From Fulvia fulva (lineage: Eukaryota; Ascomycota; Dothideomycetes; Mycosphaerellales; Mycosphaerellaceae), in NCBI RefSeq assembly GCF_020509005.1, contig NC_063022.1, positions 2,356,001 through 2,420,000 on the forward strand: DNA of 64,000 nucleotides, given 5' to 3'. The notes under the pieces were generated by a model. That model was not told the origin of the DNA. It did not search any database and saw only the letters and a list, made by a program, of their open reading frames with translations. Shown here piece by piece: positions 53,917 to 64,000 of the stretch (position 1 is its first letter; every line of letters begins with the position of its first letter). Both the position numbers and the translations under genes were made by a program.

Positions 53917-55428
53917 ATGGCTCTACCTTATCCGGAGGGAGAGGTGTACTTCAAACGCTCTGCCTTGTCATTTACGGACAATGGCTGGTAGGCGAACCCT
54001 TCCGATGCTGGGACGTATGGCCTCAGGCTGATCATAATCAAGGAGCTTCGTCATCAATGTCGACGACGCAGATGCCGCAAAGGGCATGGAAGTATTCAAT
54101 AAGCGTTGTAGCATAGAACACCGTTGTTGTTCGCCACTGACTGAGATATCTAGATTGTTTGATCGAGTGGGTATGGAACGAACCGTGTCCGGCGAACACC
54201 GACTTCACCGACAATCGTCTGCCACCTCGGTGCAAGAACACACGAGCTGACAAGGATGGCATCGGCGACAACCGTGTATACTGGGACTATCTGCCTGTCA
54301 TGTTTGGAGATGCCGAAGATCTTAGCTTCCGGAGCATCAAGCGGCATGTACAGCTACAGACTCCAAGAAGGGGCAACGGCGAGTATGTGTGCAAGACGTC
54401 ACTCATCTTCTGTGCCATCCGTCGACGCCATGCTAATGATAGCGTGCAGGTACAAGAAGCGAGGAGCTGGCGGTCCAGCCAAGATTGTGCTGTCCCCTGT
54501 AGAACTGCTGAACGACAAAGACGGGCCTTTGCCATTCATGTGGATCGACCTGAATTTTCCAGTGCGAGCAATATACCTCCCCCTGCAGTACCAACCAAGC
54601 AAAGACTACCCCGACCTTTGTAGTTACCTCATGCTCGACTTCCGTCTCCGGAAGGGCGTGAAGATGTTCGACCAGAAAGACTACAGCATGGATGGCTTGC
54701 CCACTCGCCACGACGTCCCATTCGACAACAAGCTTGGACTTGGCTATCGTCCACGACAGACCCTTGGCATCGACATCCGTGGCGTGTACAACTTCCTCAT
54801 CCTGCCACGACAGCTGCGCAGCGCTGAGAAAGGGCTCTTCATGCCTACAGATCCCGCTGATGCGCTCGTGAGGTTGACAGGACCCGAGAATCCATCAGTG
54901 CCAAGTCAAGCTCAACCGGACAGAGGTTTCATCCAGCTGCCTTTCACCGACAAGCTAGACATCGCGCATGTCATTAATGAGCACTTCGGAGTCGAGCTGA
55001 CTTACATCCCCTTCGAGATGCCGCCCGACGCGGAAACTCCAATGGAAGAAGTCCGCTCCATTCTCAAGATGGCGGTCGGCGTAGGCCTTGGCTTTATTCC
55101 TGGCGTTGGACCACTTGTCCAGCGTGGCTTCATGATTGTCATGGCTATCGCTGAGGACCCGGAAGGCTTCAAAAATCGCGATCCGCTGGAGCTGGGACTT
55201 AGCATTGCGGATGCTGTGGCCGAGTCTGCTCTCCAGCTGCGCGGGAACATGAGCTATATTGGGAAGGGGTCTGCGAAGGGGCAGAGGAAGGGTATTGTGT
55301 CGGAGATTGGGCTCAAGACTATCAACTTCAGCTCGAAGACGCTGCTGAAGGATGAGCCGGAGATCGGAGCGGATCCAAAGGACGAGAAGGAGAAGCCGAC
55401 TATCAGGACTGGCCTTACTGTGGGATAG
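53917..55428 (+). CDS. unrecognised 447-aa protein
   Basis: Four exons (53917-53987, 54043-54107, 54154-54382, 54450-55428; introns 55, 46 and 67 nt) all in phase. I do not recognise it. It starts MALPYPEGEVYFKRSALSF, lacks a signal peptide, and has a Cys-containing segment (YCLIEWVWNEPCPANTDFTD), the strand-rich middle ILSPVELLNDKDGPLPF-like region with FMWIDLNFPVRAIYLPLQYQ, and a glycine-rich amphipathic stretch (MAVGVGLGFIPGVGPLVQRG) near 330 that resembles a glycine-zipper membrane-inserting segment. The C-terminus is Lys-rich and polar. The second exon was placed by phase and the tidy junctions (W|SFVIN, KRY|CLIEW). A TATATTTA lies about 80 bp upstream of the ATG. Confidence 0.72.
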
Positions 55429-55849
55429 AGCTGAGGAAGTGGTAATGTGTTGCTATCATTTTGCGTGGCGATGCTTTGTTACCGGAAACAGAAGTCTTCC
55501 ATGAGCAAAATCTCGGAGGAATCGCGATTGCACATTCATCTAGCCCCAGATACGTAAAAGCCATACTGTTCTTCTCGCACCAGTCCTCACGCAAGGGCTG
55601 TTGACAAAGTACATCTCCGTCGGGTCATTGCAGCAACCGATCCTTGACCTCGGGTTCTCCAGATCACTGAGGTAAGGCAACCCACGAGCGCTTCACGTAG
55701 GTCGCTACAAACCACAGATTGCTCTGGAAACCCAAAAGGGCCAAGCAATGATGTTTTGGATGGAAGTAGACGACGCGCTCGGCGGCAACGGACTTTGTCC
55801 ACAGCACCTAGCGTGGGCACTGCTCCCAAGATCAACCTCCTTGAAGTCT
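55429..55849. other. convergent intergenic region
   Basis: 421 bp. No gene or repeat seen. Confidence 0.5.
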
Positions 55850-56557
55850 CTATTCCCCCTTGCGTCTCTTCTTCGCACTCTTCTTTTTACTTTCGCCCTT
55901 AACCGTAGCCTCGACGGAAGCAGCCAAGTCAAATGCCTGCTGCAGATCCACATCTGCCACACCATTGAGCACCGCAATGACGTCCTCAATAGGATACACG
56001 TTGACAAGTCTAAGAGCGATATTGTCCAACTCCACGGGCTCGCCTTCGAAGCTTGCTTCCATTCGATCCATCACCTTGCCCTGTAGAACCTTCTTGACAG
56101 AGCCGGGACTGAGGCCGTACTGAATTTTCTCGCTGTCAATCCACTTGGTTTTCCCGGAACTCTTGCTGCGGGTCTTATGACCAGAAGCGACAGCAGACTT
56201 CTTGGCGGATGGAAGCTGCTCAGGCATCACGAAGTCAATCATTGCCTCGAGGTCCGGCTCGCCCTACCCTTTTGCGAGGTTTGGAACGAGGGCTGATCTG
56301 ATTCCAGAGCGGACTGCATCAATTGAAGCGCCGCCCATGTCTGATGGTGAAAGACGTAGTCGACTGCTGGGCACTGGGGGTTCTGGTCTTCGGGCAGGTG
56401 CGCTCGGTGCTAGTTTGGAGTGCGAGGTGACTGTATTCGTAGGTTTGATGCCTTGAAAACGGCGACGGAAGAGCTCATTGTCGAGGTTGGTGCTGAGCTG
56501 TTCGAGCTCTTCTTGGACTAGCCATTTGAAGCTTCTTGTTATGGCTTCGACGTCCAT
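55850..56557 (-). pseudogene. unrecognised small protein gene interrupted by one in-frame TAG
   Basis: Reading from the ATG at 56557 (MDVEAITRSFKWLVQEELEQ) the frame is open to a TAG at 56266-56264, and then continues in the same frame (GEPDLEAMIDFVMPEQLPSA) to a natural stop at 55850. Read through, it would be a 235-residue chain with a helical N-terminus, a Pro-rich middle, a folded-looking segment (WIDSEKIQYGLSPGSVKKVL, MDRMEASFEGEPVELDNIAL) and a basic end (KKKSAKKRRKGE). No intron removes the stop while keeping the frame. A C-to-T change in a CAG codon would explain it. Two separate proteins are possible but less natural, as the second would begin in mid-domain. Family unknown. Confidence 0.55.
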
Positions 56558-56972
56558 GTTTGCTCTGATAGTGCAATGTAGCGATGAACTACGACAGTGC
56601 AGGCGCTTGTATAACGAAAGCGCGATAGCTGGTTGTGGGCTTTCTAGATATGCCCAGCACTGCTTCGATGTCTTTGTGTATTCCGCATGCGGACAAGTTC
56701 TGGGCTGCATTGCTCAAGGTTGCTTTGTTCCAGCATGATGAACCGCTATTGCACCGCCAGATCTCAGCAGAGACTCAATTGTGACCAATTAGACTTTCGT
56801 GTGAAATCCAGTTGCCAAAAGTGTTGAAGTCCTCTGTTCCTACTTGTCGAAGATGTGACCAGCCATTAGATCCGATTTGGGCCTTTGTTCGAACATAAGA
56901 AAAATTGCGCGGGCTTCGCTATCGCCATCACTCGAGACATGGCAATCTCACATACCGAGCCTGATCGCGCCT
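56558..56972. other. intergenic
   Basis: 415 bp between same-strand genes, serving as promoter for the interrupted gene and 3' flank of the HET gene. Nothing notable. Confidence 0.5.
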
Positions 56973-59006
56973 TCACACCAGATCAAAACTTCTAATAGGA
57001 ACACCTCGCTCCAGCAAGTACTCAGCAGTCGGGGCATTTCGATCGGCTTCTCCCATCGGCGACTTGAGCTTCCACGAACCTGCATTACCGTCCATCTTCT
57101 CGAGTGACTCCCAGTCTATCCTAGGATCCCAGAAAGTCGTTGTCCCAGAGACTGCGTCGTGGAAGTGTCGTTGATACACGCCCACAGCTGGATCAAGCCG
57201 AGAGATGAGTGTTGTACCCTTCGGAAGAGGGCCTAGAAGCACTTCGCCGGTGCTGAGGCTGTATATCGAGCACGTGCCGATCAGCTGGTATCGCTCGGGC
57301 TGTGCTGTCAAGGAATATGGTCTAAGCACGAGCGGGCTCTGACTGCCAAGGACCGCTGCTACCAGGTCTCCTTGTCGGGTTCCTGTGCTGCCAATGCCAA
57401 TGTGGCCTTGTTCAGTGAACATGAACGGCAACTGTGCCACCTCGTGATATCTCAGGCATATCTGAAAGTGCGCGAAGGATTGCGCGTTATCATTTGAGGC
57501 CAGAGATTTTGGGTCTTGGCCTGCCCAGACTGCTCTTACGAGAACTTCATAGTCCGGCCTTCGTTGTATGACGTCATCTATTGGGATGCGATGCCCTTTC
57601 AGTGGATACAAAAAAGCACGCATGAAGTCTTCAAATTGTGCTGGATTCATAGACTGTAGATATGAGTCCATGAATCTCGCTAGTGCAGCGTAGGCCGCTG
57701 GCCAGTGCTTATCGGAAACATCTCCAGGTCGGTCGAGGGTTTGAACTTCGACGATCTTGTCTGCTACAACGCCATGAACCCGAAGTACATCATCATCTTC
57801 GAATGTTGCACCTGATACCATGGCATGAGACACTGCAGTCTCAGAGCTCGTCGGAAGGAGTCGATTCGACCGCGTAGTCCAGTCAGGCATCCATGATGGA
57901 CCGTTCATAGCTGAGCGCTGATACAGACCTGCGGCGTCGAGCAAATTAAGCCGGTTGTAGCGCATAGTGTACTTCCTGAAGAATTCACTGTACAACGACA
58001 TTGGATTCTTGTGCCCCAACGTTATACTTGCAGCGAATTCAGGTCCGGCCGTCATCTTGATCATGCCAAGGCTTCCATACACTTTGTCGACGTCGAATTT
58101 GCAGTTACTGCCACGAACTCGGTCGATGGTCTCAAGGATAGGGGCAGTGGCTTTGTCCAGGATTGTTATTGCAAGGCCCAATCGTGTGCTATGCAGGTCA
58201 TGTTTAGCGTCTCTGACGTCCAGCCCTCGTTCGCCCAGGATCTGCATTGCATTCCGGAAGTCGTGGAGTGGCATCGATAGCGTTCCACATGCTATGACAC
58301 TGTCGTCGTTGGATGCGAAAGCCTCTTGCCTGGTCCAGACCCGGGTGAACCATTCCCGCTCAAGCAGTGCGCATACCGCTTCGTACTGGCGCATGCCGTG
58401 AGCGAAGTACTGCTCATAGTTGTGCAGAAACTTCACGACACCTGGTTGGAGTTTATCGTTACCAGTCATCTCGTACGTACTCCAGTTGAAGTCGAAGCCC
58501 TCGCCCAATTGCTGAAGAAACTGCATCGCGAACGCGCTGTCGTTCTCTTCTTCGCCGAGCCAGATGATGACCTTCGCAGCCATACTGTAGATCTCCAGCA
58601 TGGCAGGTATCTGCCAATTGCGCTCTGCCTCGGCCTGCTCTGTTGCGGACTGGTCCATGCAGATAGCATCAATCCACAGTTGGCGATCTGATCCGGGATA
58701 GCGAAGGTGTCGTAGAGCAGCATATAGGTTGCTGCCGAGTTCGAAACATGCCAGACTGGAGTCGGCCTGTTCCAAAGTGATTGTGTGTGATTTCTGCATA
58801 TCACCCCAGGTGTATGATAGAGCTTCCCACTGTACTGTGGCACTCTGTGCATTCGATCGGCCACTCATGACACTGTCTTGAACCGTATGCGTTGAGAGCT
58901 TCACCCGAATGTCGTCTTCGAGCAGGCCCTGGCGAAGTGTAAGCACGCGTATCTCATGGTGACCTTCCCATGGCTGGCGCAAAGGAATGTACGAATAGTA
59001 ACCCAT
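56973..59006 (-). CDS. HET-domain (heterokaryon incompatibility) protein
   Basis: Fungal non-self-recognition/cell-death type protein. Single exon, 677 aa, intact. HET domain about 57-225: VQWEALSYTWGDM (58-70), LRHLRYPGSDRQLWIDAICM (98-117), then RNWQIPAMLEIYSMAAKVII and WLGEEE, all three canonical blocks. The remainder follows the common HET-6/Tol layout: CALLEREWFTRVWTRQEAFA, FDVDKVYGSLGMIKM, and the C-terminal RQGDLVAAVLGSQSPLVLRP followed by YQLIGTCSIYSLSTGEVLLG. No NACHT or WD repeats follow. HET genes are often in rapidly evolving, accessory parts of fungal genomes, matching the eroded neighbourhood here. Confidence 0.93.
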   Translation of the reverse strand: MGYYSYIPLRQPWEGHHEIRVLTLRQGLLEDDIRVKLSTHTVQDSVMSGRSNAQSATVQWEALSYTWGDMQKSHTITLEQADSSLACFELGSNLYAALRHLRYPGSDRQLWIDAICMDQSATEQAEAERNWQIPAMLEIYSMAAKVIIWLGEEENDSAFAMQFLQQLGEGFDFNWSTYEMTGNDKLQPGVVKFLHNYEQYFAHGMRQYEAVCALLEREWFTRVWTRQEAFASNDDSVIACGTLSMPLHDFRNAMQILGERGLDVRDAKHDLHSTRLGLAITILDKATAPILETIDRVRGSNCKFDVDKVYGSLGMIKMTAGPEFAASITLGHKNPMSLYSEFFRKYTMRYNRLNLLDAAGLYQRSAMNGPSWMPDWTTRSNRLLPTSSETAVSHAMVSGATFEDDDVLRVHGVVADKIVEVQTLDRPGDVSDKHWPAAYAALARFMDSYLQSMNPAQFEDFMRAFLYPLKGHRIPIDDVIQRRPDYEVLVRAVWAGQDPKSLASNDNAQSFAHFQICLRYHEVAQLPFMFTEQGHIGIGSTGTRQGDLVAAVLGSQSPLVLRPYSLTAQPERYQLIGTCSIYSLSTGEVLLGPLPKGTTLISRLDPAVGVYQRHFHDAVSGTTTFWDPRIDWESLEKMDGNAGSWKLKSPMGEADRNAPTAEYLLERGVPIRSFDLV

Positions 59007-59538
59007 CTTAAGATGCTCTGAACGTGACTTGACAAGTCATACCATGATCGAGGTAGTCCAGTTCCGAGGTCAGCAACATATTTCAGCCGCAGATGGCAGG
59101 GTAGCTGCAAAAGCGCCACCGTTTAAGCGAACCTGTAGCGCCTTTTATCAAAGCGAGACATGATGTCCATGTTGTTCGCAGCATTACGCAGGGGCGGTGA
59201 AATGGACACAGATTACGTACCGCAGACCGCAGCGAGATTCGCTGTGTTCGCTGGGACGCTCAGGCAGCTACAGATGCAGAGACAGTGTTACTGTTGGAAG
59301 TATGGAGAAGGTCGCTGTAGACAGGTCAGTGATTGTGAGAGTGGTGTATGGTCCTGATACTTACCTCAAATTCAGTCGCATCGCCTTCTTGGTCGCCTAC
59401 GTTCGCCGTCGGGGATGTTGCACCGGATGTGGGCCTGCCATTTTCAACTCCACGACAACTGACTACTTGCAGTGGTATCTCAACTACAAGCTCGGAATGT
59501 GCTGTCTCAATTATTTGAAGCGCCGTTCTAGCACTGTA
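59007..59538. promoter_or_regulatory. HET gene promoter region
   Basis: 532 bp upstream of the HET gene and downstream of the arrestin-like gene. Short plus-strand ORFs have no domain. Confidence 0.5.
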
Positions 59539-60887
59539 TCATACAGTAGCGAGTGGACTGCAGAAGGTCGGTAGCAACCGCCGCTTCGGTGCGATTGGTA
59601 TAGGGACATTGGCGATCCAGATCTTGCCGCGACTGTTATCGGCAGGAATGCCATAGTCCCAGCTCAGAGGCTCGATCTTCCAGCTGTGCGCGTGTGCAAC
59701 TTCGTTCCGCAGCTTCCGAAATCTGTGCGTGCGCATCAAGTGTGTACTAGCAACTTCTCCCAAAGGCATTGTCGAGTAGTAGATCTTCCTGATGAGCTGA
59801 AGCATTACAGCCACATGCCAGATTGGCCTCGCATGCAGCGCACTGCATGAGCGGAGTACCAGGCTTAGCATGCGCTGTGTCTTAGATGGTGTCAATGGCG
59901 TCGGGTAGTGCATTATCAGCGGTCTTAGTTCGTCAAGCGACACGCTCAACATGCCAAGTGGCGATCTAGTGAGACGCTTCCGGAGGTCGACCGTACATGG
60001 CGTCTGAAATTCGCCGGGGAAGTCTCCAACACTCATCGGCGGCCAAGGATCTGTCCATGGCATGAAGGTCACCTCTCGAAAGTGCTGAACTCTAGAAGCA
60101 GCTTGTAGTGGCTCATGTCGGCATGATACGAGTGCTCGCAGACCGTACACAATCAATGGTTGCATGCATCTTTTACCACGGTGATCCAAAGAGAGGTCTC
60201 CAGCTTTGACAACCGGCGGTAGCAAGGTGAGCTGAGGATTTAAGCCATCGCTGGGGAAACACATGGAGGCCAGTCGAAACTTGAATCGTGTCCAGAAGTG
60301 TTAGCCACCAATGGTCTGCTTGCGTTTGAGTTGGTGCGATGAGATCTGCTGCGACTGCTTGAGGAACTGTACCGATGCGTTAGAGATGCTAAAAGACCTG
60401 GAAAATCGAGCATACATCATGCTGCACCGCTGACGTATAGCCTACATGCTCAACCCAGGTGCGCGTCGCCCCTGTCCGATCACGTAGTCAGTACTGCGAT
60501 TGAGACGTTGGCTGCAGTGGCGTGACACCTGCCTTCGAACGAGAGGAGAATGTCATCGACAATGAAGCCTTCTTCACATAGGATGCCCAGCTCCCCACTG
60601 AGGACTTCCCCAGGGTGATAGACATGTTCTGGCACTCCCTGCTCGCAGTCTTTAGATAGCACAATGGCCACGCTTTCTGGTCGTGCTAGAGTCTCGTCGC
60701 TGAGTGTGGCGGGCATTTCGTGCTGCCATGGTGAGTGGAGTCGGAGGTACCATAATCTTGGGATGGCTTGATGTGTCGAAGGGTTCTTGATATCTTGGAC
60801 CAACTCGCCAAGCGGATCTGCAGTGCTCTTCAGCGTGACTATAAGCCTGAGTTGGAACGCCGGGACACCTGCGCAAGAGTCGATCAT
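59539..60887 (-). pseudogene. arrestin-like protein gene, probably inactivated
   Basis: Arrestin-like proteins in fungi are adaptors that bring ubiquitin ligases to membrane transporters. The upstream part (60887-60480) encodes YHPGEVLSGELGILCEE and DDILLSFEGRCHATAAN, the usual arrestin-N strands. The downstream part (60264-59539) continues with CFPSDGLNPQLTLLPPVVKA and VYGLRALVSC. Between them an intron with TCTAAC branch point and GTACAG acceptor seems present; its exon then reads FLKQSQQISSHQLKRKQTIG, meets a TAA at 60303-60301, and goes on in the same frame with HFWTRFKFRLAS. A CAA-to-TAA change would explain the stop. The start and first splice sites are not fixed. An undiscovered intron removing the stop is possible because GGCTAAC also looks like a branch point. 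Confidence 0.5.
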
Positions 60888-62853
60888 AACCTTCCGCCGG
60901 TTTTGTGAGATCTGAGCCCGGTTGCAATTTTGGTCAGCTGTAGTCTAGCCTGGTCGTCGCATCAGACTTTGCAAGGCTGAACGCCATCATGGCGTGCATG
61001 ACTGTGTTCGCCATGAATAGTCTGGACATTGGCAAATTGTCCTTCTGATAGACATATGACTGGGCCTGCCATCGACCGCCACCTGGTGGAGCTCAAACCC
61101 AGCCGGTGCCGCCAACCCATCTCATGCTGTAGTGCTGGCTGCATCAGGAAGCGAGCAATTCTGCCCGAGCATCGTCCAATGTGGTGCGTTCTGGCACAGA
61201 CCATGTGTACGAAGGTACAAGTCTCCGCGCAGCGTGTTGCAGCAGACGCAACAGAACGTCAGTCAGTCTATCGTACGATAGGGCTACTTTCGAAGACTGC
61301 ACAGCTTACTGTCGGTATTAGTAGATGTGGTCCTGTTGATAGTACGTGTTCTAGGCAGGATGCAATGAAGGCCAAACGATGATATGTATTCCGGCCGAAC
61401 AAGGTCACCTTACTACCAGAGCGGCATTGCAGCGCGAATAGCAAGGTTGGCCAGTGTGGTGTACGACGTCACGTCGATGCTCGAGAGTGGTGGTTGTGAT
61501 TTGTGATTGTGGGAAGCAGGAAGAGGAAGGAGTATTGTTGACAGCAACGCGTCCGTGGCATCGGGATCTCGAACCCCCGCTCCGAGGCCCCGCAACGGGC
61601 ACTGCCACCAGTGAGATTCCCTTTCGTGTCTCCTGCTCGACCTCACCTCCTCCCAGATGGTAGAACAAGCTCATATCATGTGCATGACCTTGCAACAGCC
61701 CCGACTAGTTACTCATGCCACTATCCTGCGATCTCAGAACTTGCGTAACATCTCCAGGGGTCATATCGGATTCTCAGCATTTTGGTAGCGCGCGGGTATG
61801 TCCTCTCACGACAAGGATGCGTTGGCTGACAAAACGGCGTACTCTTCGACACGCTTCCGAGATGCTGAGAATCCGAAATGGCCCCTGTAGATGTCAGCGG
61901 TTCCTTTGTACTTCGTACTGCCCTCGCTAGTCATCGAGACCTCCCTCGCATGGACCGTTCAGGTCGTCAGGAACCAGTGGGGGCTTTTAACTAAAGAGGC
62001 GACCGCATTCCCCCAAAAAGCGAAAGCAACTACGATCTGCGGAAGGGATGTCTAGCGCTTGAAATCGGCCGCGTTACCCGCGTAACGTCGAACAGCCTCG
62101 CGTGCTTTGGCGCTCCCATCTTGTACGCAGTTTACCTCCCAAATCAGCCGCTCCTCGGTGAAGTCTGTGGACCTTCGCAAGCTCGGAAGTGGCTCCACTC
62201 CAACACTACCGAGCGACAGCACCGTTCTGGTTTAGGAGCAGTACGCAGTCCCTAAGCTACAGTGTCGCTGTTGTAGCTGCTAGAAGACGTGATTGCTATT
62301 GTGCGGCGGTCATCTCTTCCGTCAAGAGCCTTCACGCGGAACAACGTCTGCCAGTATGATGGTCGAATCGTGTCCAAGCAGTATTCCTACTGACGATCTC
62401 TAGATGAGGAGACAGGCACATCCTTGAACCCTTGAGCACCTGTCGTTGGCCACATTCATTCCAAGCAAAACGACTGACCATATTTACTACCAGATCAAGG
62501 CAGATATACCTTCCCCGCAAGCAGCAAGCAGCAAGAAGTATCTTGCTCTGATCTGCAGTCAAGGTCTAAGGTGCATTGATCCAATGACCGTTCTCGAAGA
62601 AGCACTCTGAACCTCGAAGCCTTGTTCCATTGGCATGGCACTCATACGATCATCGTCTTCCATTCTCTCGTGTCGCAAACACAGTTCGAGCCAACCTTCC
62701 CCGTCGCGATGGTGTTTGTATTGATAGCACATGTGTAGAAAGCTCAAAAGGCCGACATTCGCAGCGAAGAAGGTATTGTCAGATCTTCTCTCCATTGCTC
62801 TCGCAGACACCTGCTTTCAGAGCAAGGTCTGATCCTAACCACAGCAAGGAGAT
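60888..62853. other. intergenic with inverted repeat
   Basis: Nearly 2 kb without a supportable gene. Holds the inverted repeat at 61750-61892 and a tRNA-like phrase at 61555-61608 that I rejected. Short ORFs only. Confidence 0.5.
61750..61892. repeat. inverted repeat, possible hairpin or MITE-like relic
   Basis: Arms at 61750-61780 and 61862-61892 are reverse complements over 31 bp with three mismatches, separated by 81 bp. Weaker complementarity continues inward (ggtagcg against ggaagcg). A transcript would fold into a long imperfect hairpin. No transposase, and target-site duplications are not evident. Confidence 0.7.
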
Positions 62854-64000
62854 ATGGCTACCGTCGACAGGAAGGATGAGTATGGGACCGCCAAATACGA
62901 CGTGAATGGACAGGACCAGATGGACCTGCACCCGAACGACTCGCAAGATAATGCGCTTCGGAAGATCAGAACCGCTGGCAGTGTGGCCATTCCACCGGAG
63001 CTGTTCGAGAAGCTTTATCTCAATCCGGAGAGCAAGGTCAAGGACCTTTGGTAAGTAGAATAGTAGCGCACATAATATAGCATGGACATGACTAACACCT
63101 TCTTCCTCCAGGCAATCCGACCCCAATGTAAGGTCATGGCTTACCACACACATCGTTGCTCACAGAACTGACCCAAATCAGCGGTCTTGGCGGCTTTCTA
63201 CTATCCCTAACACCACTCTCATGCTACCTGATGGACTGGCGCAACACCTAAGCAGGCATGGGAGTTTCGAACATCCCCGTATTCCTGTTCTTCGGCGGCG
63301 TGCTCGTGAACGTCGCCGCTGTCTTGGAGGTAAGCACGCCTGATCCGGCGATTGCAATGAATGACTCAAATGTGAGCAGTGGATCCTGGGCAACACATTC
63401 ATCTCGGTCGTCTTCAGCACATTCGGCTGCTTCTGGCTCACATACGGCGGTGTGCTTCAACCATTTTACGGCGCAAGCTCTCACTACGCGCCTGATCCAG
63501 TCAATGCTCCGCAAGAAGGCGCGTCACAGCCTATGTTTGTGAACAGCTGGGGGTAAGCCCGTTCGGCGCAACTCTGTCGCTCAAATAGATCGCTGACCTT
63601 GGGTAGGATTCTTCCTCCTATGGATGGGCGTTCTCTGCCTAGTCTACCTCATCTGCGCCATCAGGACGAACGTCATCTTCTTCGTCATTCTGCTCCCACT
63701 CCCACCCGCGTTTGCTCTGTTGGCAGCAGCTAACTGGTACGCCGGTATAGGAGAGATGGCTTGTTCTCAGACTTTGCAGGTCGTTGCTGGAGCACTGACG
63801 TTCATAACGGATGTACTGGGGTGGTACCTGTTCACCTCGCTACTCCTGGCGTCCATTGATGCTCCGTTCCAGCTTCCAGGTAGGTTGCATTGACACCAAC
63901 CAGACGGGTTTTACTTACGCTAATCTGATGCAGTCTTTGACCTCTCTACGAAGGTCCCGGGTACCAGCTCGAAGAATAAGAACGCCGAACGTACGGAGGC
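62854..64000 (+). pseudogene. GPR1/FUN34/YaaH (acetate/ammonium) transporter pseudogene, cut by the window end
   Basis: Six exons are recognisable: 62854-63050, 63112-63127, 63182-63329, 63380-63552, 63607-63879 and 63934 onward. Family marks: IPPELFEKLYLNPESKVK, NPTPIGLGGFLLSLTPLS (across intron 2), FLFFGGVLVNVAAVLE, WILGNTFISVVFSTFG and FFLLWMGVLCLVYLICAIRT. Lesions: the donor phase of exon 1 does not fit exon 2 (bases missing after KVK, where the family has a longer stretch before FxNPTP); an in-frame TAA at 63249-63251 after DWRNT; and a one-base excess at the exon 4/5 junction, in a five-G run. The splice sites are otherwise intact, so decay is recent. The family exports or imports acetate/ammonia at the plasma membrane with six helices. 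Confidence 0.82.

Noticed and set aside
61555..61608. tRNA-like phrase on the minus strand (GGGTTCGAGATCCCG with flanking complementary GTGGCA/TGCCAC).
   Set aside because: Only 54 nt between the complementary ends, no D-arm or anticodon arm, and the T-stem has a G-G mismatch.
1..64000. CRISPR arrays, insertion sequences, LTR retroelements, rRNA genes, telomere repeats.
   Set aside because: No such structure seen; the genome is eukaryotic and no terminal repeats, integrase or reverse-transcriptase motifs appear.

Overview
The window is nuclear DNA of a filamentous ascomycete, most likely a Dothideomycete (Mycosphaerellales/Capnodiales type). The evidence is compact genes of about 1 to 5.4 kb, very short introns (46-67 nt, occasionally up to 160) with GT..AG ends and CTAAC/CTGAC-like branch points, moderately high GC, HET-domain, 2EXR-like and chloroperoxidase-type genes, and no operons, tRNA or rRNA genes that I can support. 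The exact taxon cannot be read from the sequence.

Layout. 1-2.5 kb: no supportable gene. 2.5-10.7 kb (all minus): a small nuclear-type basic protein, a secreted bacterial-type substrate-binding protein, phosphatidylinositol-4-phosphate 5-kinase (MSS4) and linker histone H1 with five introns; an 11-bp minisatellite lies upstream of H1. 12.4-18.2 kb: a three-gene rhamnogalacturonan-I utilisation cluster (secreted PL4 rhamnogalacturonate lyase, MFS transporter, divergent cytosolic GH105 unsaturated rhamnogalacturonyl hydrolase), with a perfect galacturonate-responsive element (TCCNCCAAT) in the divergent promoter. 18.3-20.3 kb: an F-box gene with an apparent frameshift and the Sm protein SmD1. 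22.2-25.3 kb: two head-to-head paralogues with tandem chromodomain-like repeats flank a small single-pass membrane protein. 25.5-31.4 kb: a 2EXR-like protein, a MAPR/cytochrome-b5-like haem protein, an orphan helix-turn-helix ORF and a DHA1 MFS transporter.

31.8-49.1 kb is the housekeeping core: an abnormal-spindle/Sha1 homologue, MON1 (Rab7 GEF subunit) and DOP1 (Dopey) sharing a 289-bp divergent promoter, and the SWI/SNF subunit SWI1. Between DOP1 and SWI1 lies a 2.2-kb decayed stretch containing a duplicated SUMO-like motif, one copy carrying a stop, followed by a second WQCF-type small basic protein that ends in a 19-residue poly-Asp run.

50.6-64 kb is accessory and partly broken. A family-2 (haem-thiolate) peroxidase carries a frame-shifting 46-bp tandem duplication in its signal-peptide region. 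There are a 2EXR-like protein, an unrecognised 447-aa protein, an ORF interrupted by TAG, an intact HET-domain protein, an arrestin-like gene with an in-frame TAA, a 31-bp inverted repeat that could form a hairpin, and at the right edge a GPR1/FUN34/YaaH acetate-transporter pseudogene with several lesions. Several of the stops could come from single C-to-T changes. The contrast between the intact core and the eroded right arm is the main large-scale feature; the pectin cluster is the clearest functional system.
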